A program made the translations under genes and the position numbers. DNA of 64,000 nucleotides from an uncultured Aquimonas sp. (GTDB lineage: Bacteria > Pseudomonadota > Gammaproteobacteria > Xanthomonadales > Xanthomonadaceae). The stretch's first letter is position 1. Every line of letters starts with the position of its first letter. Under the pieces are notes generated by a model, which did no database searches, had not been told where the DNA came from, and saw nothing but the letters and a program-made list of their open reading frames with translations. The stretch lies in assembly GCF_937888285.1 (NCBI RefSeq), contig NZ_CALART010000015.1:1-64000 (forward strand), read 5' to 3'. This document shows positions 46,319 through 53,528 of the stretch, one piece after another.

Positions 46319-46386
46319 CGACCTTCTTATGTGTGTCCGGCGCCCGCCGCAGGCTGCGGCGAACCGGGCCGGAACAACGCCCCGCA

Positions 46387-47715
46387 GTGTACCCGAACCC
46401 CCCTTCCGACCGTCCGCAGCGACGCTTGCTGGCGCTGGGCTTGAGCCACCAGACCGCACCTGTCGCCCTGCGCGAGAAGGTGGCGTTCGCGGCCGAGCGC
46501 CTGCCCGAGGCGCTGGCCTCGCTGCTGGCGCGCCCCGGCGTGGAGGAGGCCGCCCTGGTCTCGACCTGCAACCGCACCGAGATCTACTGCAGCGTCGGCG
46601 ATGGCCACGAAGGCGAACCCGCGCACTGGCTGGCCGAGTGCCACGGCCTGCAGCTCACCGAACTGCATGGCTGCCTGTACCAGCATCACGATGGCGAGGC
46701 CGTGCGGCATCTGTTTCGCGTCGCCACCGGTCTCGACTCGCTGGTGCTCGGCGAGCCGCAGATCCTGGGACAGGTCAAGGACGCCTGGCAGCAGGCCCGC
46801 GACGCCGGCAGCCTGCGCTCAGGCCTGGACCGCCTGTTCCAGCACGGCTTCGCCGTGGCCAAGCGGGTGCGCACCGACACCGAGATCGGCGCGCACCCGG
46901 TCTCGGTTGCTTTCGCCGGCGTGCGCCTGGCCCAGCAGGTGTTCAGCGATCTCAAGGAAGCCAGCGTGCTGCTGATCGGCGCCGGCGAGACCATCGAGCT
47001 GACCGCCCGCCACCTGCTGGAGCAGAAGGCCAAGCGCCTGCTGATCGCCAACCGCACGCTGGAGAACGCGCAGACGCTGGCGACGCGGATCGGCGGCTAT
47101 GCGCTCGCGCTGGAGGACCTGCCGCGGCACCTGCATGAAGCCGATATCGTGATCTCGGCCACTGCCGCACGCGAGCCGATCCTGCACCGCGCCGACCTCG
47201 CCCAGGCCCTGCGCCAGCGGCGGCACCGGCCGATGTTCCTGCTGGATCTGGCGGTGCCGCGCGACATCGCCGAGGACGTGGCCACGCTGGAAGACGTCTT
47301 CCTGTACACCGTCGACGACCTCGACCAGGTGATCGAGGAGAACCGCCGCTCGCGCCAAGCCGCGGCGCGCGAGGCCGAGGCCATCATCGACCTGCAGGTC
47401 GAGCATTTCCTCGGCTGGTGGCGCGCGGCCGACCGCCAGGGCCTGATCCGCGACATCCGCAGCCAGGCCGAGCGCGAGCGCGATGCCGTGCTGGCCCGTG
47501 CGCAGCAGATGCTCGCCCAGGGCAAGCCGGCGGATGAGGCCCTGCGCTATCTCGCCAACACACTCACCAACAAGCTGCTGCACGCCCCCTCGGCGCGCCT
47601 GCGCCAGGCCGCGCAGCGCGGCGAGCTGGAGCTGTTCCGCGCCGCCGAACAGCTGTTCCAGGGCGCCGAGGCCGGCGACAGCGCTGGCGATGAACCCACA
47701 CGCGAGCCGCAATGA
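46387..47715 (+). CDS. hemA: Glutamyl-tRNA reductase
   Basis: First enzyme of the C5 route to 5-aminolevulinate: it reduces Glu-tRNA to glutamate-1-semialdehyde. The start is taken as GTG at 46387, giving 442 residues (VYPNPPSDRPQRRLLALGLSH); a much longer upstream open frame antisense to the TPR gene is rejected. The catalytic Cys is C61 in STCNRTEIY. The NADPH Rossmann motif LLIGAGETIELTARHL and the C-terminal dimerisation helices are present. It diverges from the TPR gene across 68 bp. Confidence 0.96.
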   Translation: MYPNPPSDRPQRRLLALGLSHQTAPVALREKVAFAAERLPEALASLLARPGVEEAALVSTCNRTEIYCSVGDGHEGEPAHWLAECHGLQLTELHGCLYQHHDGEAVRHLFRVATGLDSLVLGEPQILGQVKDAWQQARDAGSLRSGLDRLFQHGFAVAKRVRTDTEIGAHPVSVAFAGVRLAQQVFSDLKEASVLLIGAGETIELTARHLLEQKAKRLLIANRTLENAQTLATRIGGYALALEDLPRHLHEADIVISATAAREPILHRADLAQALRQRRHRPMFLLDLAVPRDIAEDVATLEDVFLYTVDDLDQVIEENRRSRQAAAREAEAIIDLQVEHFLGWWRAADRQGLIRDIRSQAERERDAVLARAQQMLAQGKPADEALRYLANTLTNKLLHAPSARLRQAAQRGELELFRAAEQLFQGAEAGDSAGDEPTREPQ

Positions 47716-48788
47716 GCCCGAGCATCCGCAGAAAACTCGACGCATTGGCCGAGCGCCATGAAGAGGTCGGCCTGCTGCTGGCCGCGCCTGAAGTCGCGGC
47801 CGACAACAAGCGCTTCCGCGAGCTCTCGCGCGAGTACGCCCAGCTGGAGCCGCTGACCCGCGCCCTGCGCGAATTCGACGGCGCGACGGCCGAGCTTGAG
47901 GCCGCGCGCGCCCTGCTCGCCGACCCCGACATGCGCGACATGGCGCAGGAAGAGGTCGAACGACTTGAAGCCCGGCTGGTCGAGCTCGACACCGAGCTGG
48001 GGCTGCTCCTGCTGCCGCGCGACCCGCGCGACGAGGCCAACATCTTCCTTGAGATCCGCGCCGGCACCGGCGGCGACGAGGCGGCGATCTTCGCGGGTGA
48101 CCTGTTCCGCATGTACACGCGCTACGCCGAGGCGCGGCGCTGGAACGTGGAGCTGCTGTCGGCCAGCGAGGGCGAGCACGGCGGCTTCAAGGAAGTCATC
48201 GCCCGCGTCGAGGGCGCTGGCGCGTTCTCGGCGCTGAAGTTCGAGAGCGGCACCCACCGCGTGCAGCGCGTGCCGGAAACCGAAAGCCAGGGCCGCATCC
48301 ACACCTCGGCGGCGACCGTGGCGATCCTGCCCGAACTCGACGAGATCGAGGACATCGAGATCCGCGACGCCGACCTGAAGGTCGACACCTTCCGCGCCTC
48401 CGGCGCGGGCGGCCAGCACGTCAACAAGACCGACTCGGCGATCCGCATCACCCATCTGCCCACCGGGATCGTGGTCGAGTGCCAGGACGAGCGCAGCCAG
48501 CACAAGAACCGCGCCCGCGCGCTGAGCCTGCTGAAGGCGCGCCTGCTCGACGATCAGCGTAGCCAGCAGACCCAGGCCCAGGCCGAGTCGCGGCGCCTGC
48601 AGGTGGGCTCGGGTGATCGCAGCCAGCGCATCCGCACCTACAATTTCCCGCAGGGCCGGGTCACCGACCACCGCGTCAACCTGACCCTGTATCGCCTGCC
48701 CGAGATCATGGGGGGCGACCTGGGCGAGCTGATCCAGACGCTCACCCGCGAGGCCCAGGTCGACGAGCTCAAGCTGCTCGGCCAGTAG
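47712..48788 (+). CDS. prfA: Peptide chain release factor 1
   Basis: Recognises UAA and UAG. It is 358 residues long. The codon-recognition tripeptide is PET at 188–190 (PxT class), which separates it from RF2, and the catalytic GGQ is at 233–235 (SGAGGQHVNKTDSAIR). The ATG overlaps the hemA stop in ATGA. In many relatives prmC, the GGQ methylase, follows; here it does not. Confidence 0.98.
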   Translation: MSPSIRRKLDALAERHEEVGLLLAAPEVAADNKRFRELSREYAQLEPLTRALREFDGATAELEAARALLADPDMRDMAQEEVERLEARLVELDTELGLLLLPRDPRDEANIFLEIRAGTGGDEAAIFAGDLFRMYTRYAEARRWNVELLSASEGEHGGFKEVIARVEGAGAFSALKFESGTHRVQRVPETESQGRIHTSAATVAILPELDEIEDIEIRDADLKVDTFRASGAGGQHVNKTDSAIRITHLPTGIVVECQDERSQHKNRARALSLLKARLLDDQRSQQTQAQAESRRLQVGSGDRSQRIRTYNFPQGRVTDHRVNLTLYRLPEIMGGDLGELIQTLTREAQVDELKLLGQ

Positions 48789-48828
48789 CGCGCATCGGGC
48801 TACCATCGCGCGTCCACCGGAGGCGCCG

Positions 48829-49626
48829 ATGAAGATCAAGAAGAAAGACTACGAAGAGCTGCTGAAGCCGATGCAGCGCGAGCTGGTGCAGGTGCAGCGC
48901 TGGCTGCAGAACACCGGCAACCGCGTGGTGGTGCTGCTGGAGGGCCGCGATGCGGCCGGCAAGGGCGGGGTGATCAATGCCATCGCCAACACTCTGAACC
49001 CGCGCGCCTGCCGGGTCGTGGCGCTGCCCAAGCCCAGCGACCGCCAGCGCACCCAGTGGTACTTCCAGCGCTATGTGGCCGAGCTGCCCGCGGCCGGCGA
49101 GATCGTGCTGTTCGATCGCAGCTGGTACAACCGTGCCGGCGTCGAGAAGGTCATGGGCTACTGCTCGGACGTCGAGTACGAGCGCTTCCTGGTGCAGGCC
49201 CCGGCCTTCGAGAAGATGCTGGTCGACGACGGCGTGCTGCTGTTCAAATACTGGCTGGCGGTCGACCAGGACAAGCAGGAGCAGCGCTTCGCCGAGCGCG
49301 CCGCCGATCCGCTGAAGCGGTGGAAGCTGAGCCCGGTCGACCTCGCCGCCCGCGCCAAGTACGCCGAGTACGGCAATGCGCGCGAAGCCATGTTCCGCGC
49401 CACCCACACCGCGCATGCGCCCTGGTGGCTGGTCGACTTCAACGACCAGAAGCGCGGCCGCCTCAACCTGATCCGTCACTTCATCGACCACCTGCCGACG
49501 CACAGCGCTCCCGAACCCGACATCCAGTTCGAGCCCCTGCCCGAGCCACTGCTGAAGGAGCGATTCGAAGGCGCAGTGCAGCCGATTGCCGATCGCTTCA
49601 AAGGCGCGAACGGCAACGGGCACTGA
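48829..49626 (+). CDS. ppk2: Polyphosphate kinase 2 family protein
   Basis: Nucleotide kinase that uses polyphosphate to phosphorylate nucleoside mono- or diphosphates. The single-domain 265-residue product has the Walker A loop GRDAAGKGG (39–47) and the lid/Walker B segment FDRSWYNRAG (95–104), plus KYWLAVDQDKQEQRFAER and the PWWLVDFNDQKRGRLNLI region. The length fits class I PPK2 enzymes, usually GDP- or ADP-specific; the preferred nucleotide cannot be read from sequence. It lies 40 bp after prfA and may be co-transcribed with it. Confidence 0.95.
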   Translation: MKIKKKDYEELLKPMQRELVQVQRWLQNTGNRVVVLLEGRDAAGKGGVINAIANTLNPRACRVVALPKPSDRQRTQWYFQRYVAELPAAGEIVLFDRSWYNRAGVEKVMGYCSDVEYERFLVQAPAFEKMLVDDGVLLFKYWLAVDQDKQEQRFAERAADPLKRWKLSPVDLAARAKYAEYGNAREAMFRATHTAHAPWWLVDFNDQKRGRLNLIRHFIDHLPTHSAPEPDIQFEPLPEPLLKERFEGAVQPIADRFKGANGNGH

Positions 49627-49740
49627 GCCCGGACTCTCCTATCAAGTCAGGCAGCAGGCAGGTTGGGATCAGTCGCTGGCGCGTTCCAGCATCGCAACGC
49701 TCCAGCCGATGACCAGTAGCCAGCGGGCTACGTGCTGAAA

Positions 49741-49850
49741 GCCCCTCTCCCCGTGGAGCGGTTCGGGGCGTTGATCGGCTGCCGGTGGCAGCCGATGCCC
49801 CCCGAGAGCCCGAGCGAAGCGAAGGCATGGCTTGGGGTGAGGGCGGGGCG
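49741..49850. repeat. Dispersed repeat family 2, full copy
   Basis: About 105 bp beginning GCCCCTCTCCCCGTGGAGCG, with a central GGCTGCC-GGT-GGCAGCC hairpin, then GAGCCCGAGCGAAGCGAA and an end of GGGGTGAGGG. It matches a second full copy at 63493–63596 in order and sequence. The ends are roughly complementary, so the unit can fold as a stem with an internal hairpin. The rest of 49627–49901 holds no gene. Confidence 0.8.
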
Positions 49851-49901
49851 AAGCTCAACCGCTCAATGCGACTTCAAGAGCGATGCTTGGCCGTCAGTGG
49901 G

Positions 49902-51647
49902 TCAGTCCAACACCCCGCCCTCACCCCCAGCCCCTCTCCCAAGGGAGAGGGGAGCAACTCCCGCCTGCGCGCGCAGCGCCTCCAGCAGAGCGGCATCGGT
50001 CAACGGCGCCTCCCACAGCAGCACGCGCAGGCCGTTGGCCGGCACCTCGATGCGCGCCTCGCTGCCGAGCTTGATGACTTCGCCACTCTCGGCATCTTTC
50101 CACTCACCCGGCTGCAGGTGCTGGCCCAGCGCGATCGCGCGCGGCTCGGCCGACTTGTTGAGCAGCACCAGCGCGGTCTGGTGCGTGTCGTCGGTCTGCA
50201 GCACGCGGTAGAACGCGGCCTCGTCGCCTTCGAGCTTGAGATTGAACTGCAGGCCGCGCTGCAGCGCCGGCAAGCGAGCGCGCAGCTGGGCGACTCGGAT
50301 CAGGCCCTGGCGGATGGGGTGGGTGCGCGCGGCTTCGATGCCCTCGACGCCGAAGTAGTTGCGGTTGCCGTTGTGCTCGACCGCGCCGCGCTCGAAGCCG
50401 ATCTCCGAGCCGTAGTAGATGACCGGAATGCCGCGCGCGGTGAACAGCCAGTGGTGGGCGTTGATGAAGCCGGCATCGCTGGCGTTCATCCGCGCCATGT
50501 CGTGGTTGTCGTAGAAGGTCATCAGCTCGTAGGGGTTCGCGTACGGGCCGTCCTTCAGATACAGCGCCGGCGCCAGCGTGGCGAAGTCCGAACCCTCGTT
50601 CTCGAAGACTTCCAGCAAGGCCTTCTTCAGCGCGAAGTCGAGCACGCTCATGCCGCCGTTCTCGGGATGCGTGTAGATCGCCGTCTTCGCGGCTTCGTAG
50701 TCGAACACCTCGCCGAACATGAAGAAGCCCGGATGCTTGGCACGGATGCGCTCGGCGAACAGGCGCCAGAACTCCGGCTTCACATGGCGCACGGTGTCGA
50801 CGCGGAAGGCGTAGGCGCCCTGCTCGATCCACTGCAGGTAGGCGCCGACCAGGTGGTCCATCACCGCCGGGTTGTCTTCGTTGAAGTCCGACAGCTGGGC
50901 CAGATCGGGCTTGACGTTGTAGAAGACGTGCAGCGGGTTGTTGGCCGGATCGAGCTGCTCCGGCGGCAGGTTGCCGTGGTCGGCGATGAGGTTCCCGCTG
51001 GCGTCGTAGAGGCGACCGAATTCCTTCTGGTCGACCGGCATCGACCAGCCCGGCGAACCGTGGTTGGCGACGATGTCGAGCACGATCTTGAGCCCGGCGT
51101 TCTGCATCGCTGCGGTGAACGCACGGAAGTCCAAACCCTCGCTCGGCAGGTGCTCGTCCAGGGTGTAGAAGTTCTTGGCCCAGTAGCCGTGGTAGCCCGA
51201 CTTGCCGCGGTCGGTCAGAAAGCTGGTCTGGGTGATCGGATCGCCGCCGGTGAAGGCTTCATCGGGGTTGTCGACGATCGGCGTGATCCACAGCGCCGAG
51301 AAGCCCATCTCGCGGATGTAGCCCGCGTGGTCGAGCAGGCCCTTGAAGTCGCCGCCAAGGTAGCCGACGTTGTCGGTGCGGCCATCGTCCCACTTCAGCG
51401 GGATGTCGAAGGTACGGTTCGCGCCGCCCTGGTCGCGGTGATCGTTCGACGGATCGCCGTTGACGAAGCGGTCGGTGACCACGAAATAGACCGCTTCTGA
51501 GGCGAAGGGCTCGGTGGTGCCGACGAAGCGGTCGACCGGCGCAACAGCAGGGGCCGCGGGGGCTGCAGCTTCAGGCGCAGGGGCTTCACTGCCGCAGGCG
51601 GCCAGCAGGGTGGCCGAGAGGGCGAGGACGAGCGGACGGATCTGCAT
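49902..51647 (-). CDS. GH13 alpha-amylase-type lipoprotein
   Basis: 581 residues with a lipoprotein signal (LLAAC, Cys18), so membrane-anchored in the periplasm or on the cell surface. The four GH13 regions are present: DIVANHG (191–197), FRVDTVRH with nucleophile D284, FGEVFD with acid/base E313, and FYDNHD with D383. A C-terminal beta domain follows. The last 17 residues (from APLSLGRGAGGEGG) are encoded by a family 2 repeat hairpin, not by ancestral sequence. Next to an MFS sugar transporter it probably degrades maltodextrins or starch; exact specificity (amylase versus cyclomaltodextrinase type) is open. Confidence 0.92.
   Translation of the reverse strand: MQIRPLVLALSATLLAACGSEAPAPEAAAPAAPAVAPVDRFVGTTEPFASEAVYFVVTDRFVNGDPSNDHRDQGGANRTFDIPLKWDDGRTDNVGYLGGDFKGLLDHAGYIREMGFSALWITPIVDNPDEAFTGGDPITQTSFLTDRGKSGYHGYWAKNFYTLDEHLPSEGLDFRAFTAAMQNAGLKIVLDIVANHGSPGWSMPVDQKEFGRLYDASGNLIADHGNLPPEQLDPANNPLHVFYNVKPDLAQLSDFNEDNPAVMDHLVGAYLQWIEQGAYAFRVDTVRHVKPEFWRLFAERIRAKHPGFFMFGEVFDYEAAKTAIYTHPENGGMSVLDFALKKALLEVFENEGSDFATLAPALYLKDGPYANPYELMTFYDNHDMARMNASDAGFINAHHWLFTARGIPVIYYGSEIGFERGAVEHNGNRNYFGVEGIEAARTHPIRQGLIRVAQLRARLPALQRGLQFNLKLEGDEAAFYRVLQTDDTHQTALVLLNKSAEPRAIALGQHLQPGEWKDAESGEVIKLGSEARIEVPANGLRVLLWEAPLTDAALLEALRAQAGVAPLSLGRGAGGEGGVLD
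49911..49952. repeat. Repeat family 2, short copy inside the amylase 3' end
   Basis: CCCCGCCCTCACCCCCAGCC is followed by the perfect CCCCTCTCCC/GGGAGAGGGG stem (49931–49940 with 49943–49952). It is inverted relative to the full copy 60 bp to the left and lies entirely within the amylase reading frame. Confidence 0.85.
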
Positions 51648-51722
51648 GGGCGACTCCAGGGTGGGCGCACGGCGCCGGTTGGATACTCACGTAAGGTTTG
51701 TTCGGGGCTGTGGCCCGAGGCC

Positions 51723-53111
51723 TCAATGGGCGGCCGCCATCGCAGCGGCAGGCGAGGAGCGCGGCTCGCGGACGAAGGCGAGACACAGCGCGCCGACGAC
51801 CAGGCTGCCGCCGGCGATGATCAGCGCATAGATCGGCTCACCACCGAAGAACGTCCGCAGCACAAGCCCCAGCAGGGTGGCGGCGACGATTTGCGGGATC
51901 ACGATGAACATGTTGAAGATGCCCATGTACACGCCCATCTTCTTCGCCTCGACCACGCTGGACAGCAGCGCATACGGCATCGACAGGATGCTGGCCCAGG
52001 CCACACCCACCAGGGCGAAGCTGCCGATCAGCCAGGCCGGCTGGGACACCACGGCCATCGACAGGAAGCCCACGCCGCCCAGCAGCAGCGACACGAAGTG
52101 CACCAGCCGACGGTTCAGCACGAAGCGCGAGGCGTAGAAGGCCAGCAGCAGCGCCACCGCCATCGAGGACAGGCCGTAGTAGCCCATATAGGCGCCGACC
52201 AGATCCGCCGCATTCTGGAAGGCCGCATTGGCTTCGGTGAACGCTTGCGCCTGCGCCGGCACTGACATGTCGAACGCACTGGGGTCGGGCGCCGGGGCCT
52301 TGAACACATGGCCAGTCAGCGCCGGCGTGGCCATGCTCCACATGGTGAAGAAGGACAGCCAGCTGAAGAACTGGACGATGCCGATCTTCAGCATCTGCCC
52401 GGGCATCTGCAGGATGTCGCGCGCGATGTTGACGAAGAAATTGCCCTCGCGACGCTCCTGCAGGAAGCGCTGCATGTCCTCGGGCGGCTCTTCGGTCGTG
52501 GTGAACACGGTCACCAGGATGCTGGCGAGAAACACGAAGGCGCCGATGGCGAAGGCGATCTGCACCGAGGGCGGCACCACGCCGGGGCCGGCCTCGTTGG
52601 ACACGCCCAGCCAGCTCACGAACCAGGGCAGGTTGCTGGCCACCCAGGTGCCGATACCGATGATCAGCGTCTGCACCACGAAGCCATAGGAACGCTGCTC
52701 CTCCGGCAGCTTGTCGGCGACCAGCGCGCGGAAGGGCTCCATGCTGATGTTGATCGAGGCATCCAGTACCCACAGCAGGCCCACCGCCATCCACAGCGTC
52801 GGCGAATGCGGCATGGCGAGCAGCGCGATCGAGGCCAGCACCGCGCCGATCACGAAGTAGGGCCGGCGCCGGCCAAGAATGGGATGCCAGGTCCGATCCG
52901 AGAGATAGCCGATGATCGGCTGCACGATCAGGCCGGTCAGCGGCGCCGCGATCCACAGCAGGGGCAGCGCATCCTTCTCGGCGCCCAGCGTCTGGAAGAT
53001 GCGCGACATGCTGCCGCCCTGCAGGGCGAATCCGAACTGGATGCCCAGGAAGCCGAAGCACATGTTCCAGATTTGCCAGAAGCCCAGCTTCGGCGTGTTG
53101 CGGTTCGACAT
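51723..53111 (-). CDS. MFS sugar transporter (SLC45/sucrose-transporter-like)
   Basis: Inner-membrane transporter of 462 residues from the ATG at 53111 (MSNRNTPKLGFWQIWNM). About twelve transmembrane segments. The loop SDRTWHPILGRRRPYFVIGA matches the RxGRRRPY signature of the sucrose/maltose symporter branch, and FGFLGIQFGFALQ at the N-terminus also fits. A central cytoplasmic region (about residues 190–240, EEPPEDMQRFLQERREG) is longer than usual. The gene lies 75 bp before the amylase, so maltose or maltodextrin uptake is the best guess; the substrate is not proven. Confidence 0.85.
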   Translation of the reverse strand: MSNRNTPKLGFWQIWNMCFGFLGIQFGFALQGGSMSRIFQTLGAEKDALPLLWIAAPLTGLIVQPIIGYLSDRTWHPILGRRRPYFVIGAVLASIALLAMPHSPTLWMAVGLLWVLDASINISMEPFRALVADKLPEEQRSYGFVVQTLIIGIGTWVASNLPWFVSWLGVSNEAGPGVVPPSVQIAFAIGAFVFLASILVTVFTTTEEPPEDMQRFLQERREGNFFVNIARDILQMPGQMLKIGIVQFFSWLSFFTMWSMATPALTGHVFKAPAPDPSAFDMSVPAQAQAFTEANAAFQNAADLVGAYMGYYGLSSMAVALLLAFYASRFVLNRRLVHFVSLLLGGVGFLSMAVVSQPAWLIGSFALVGVAWASILSMPYALLSSVVEAKKMGVYMGIFNMFIVIPQIVAATLLGLVLRTFFGGEPIYALIIAGGSLVVGALCLAFVREPRSSPAAAMAAAH

Positions 53112-53386
53112 CTCGCTCCCTCGCTGCGACGGTCGGTGCCAGGGCACGCAGGCCCGGGCGAGACGCAGTCCAGGGGATGCCGCACGTCGACGCGCACCCA
53201 CGTGCGCTTCGCGTTCACCCGTCCGGGCCGCCGCAGCGTTCTTGAACGCGCCGCGTGCGCCCCGCCCTCCCCGGGAGCTGCCTTCCAGGCCGCGACAGCA
53301 GGCCGCCGCGACCGGTCGACAGCTTAGCCGCTGGGCTGGCGCCAACCCGGGGGTGCATACGTATTCACGCCGCTGCGCGGCGTGAA
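53112..53386. other. MFS upstream region, no gene
   Basis: This is the left part of a 417-bp spacer (53112–53528). No convincing coding frame or strong promoter is visible. A perfect 10-bp hairpin TTCACGCCGC/GCGGCGTGAA with a 3-nt loop (53364–53386) abuts the GGGATTC repeat pair. Confidence 0.6.
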
Positions 53387-53525
53387 CGGGATTGGGGAGT
53401 CGGGATTCGGGATTCGCAAGTGCGGGTCATTGAGCTCCCGGCAATGGGCGCGGTTCGCAGCGCTGCAATGATGCAGTCGATGCGGTTCGACCCACGAATC
53501 CCGACTCCCCAATCCCGAATCCCGG
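53387..53525. repeat. Inverted GGGATTC array after the diflavin reductase gene
   Basis: Arms 53387–53416 and 53495–53525 contain a perfect 23-bp inverted match (53387–53409 with 53495–53517) and enclose about 80 nt. The right arm ends 3 bp from the stop codon of the reductase gene. This is the most regular example in the window. Confidence 0.9.
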
Positions 53526-53528
53526 CCG

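Noticed and set aside
45628..46386. N-terminal extension of hemA by about 250 codons
   Set aside because: The extension is Arg/Pro/Ala-rich, antisense to the TPR gene, and absent from glutamyl-tRNA reductases. The GTG at 46387 gives the normal family length.
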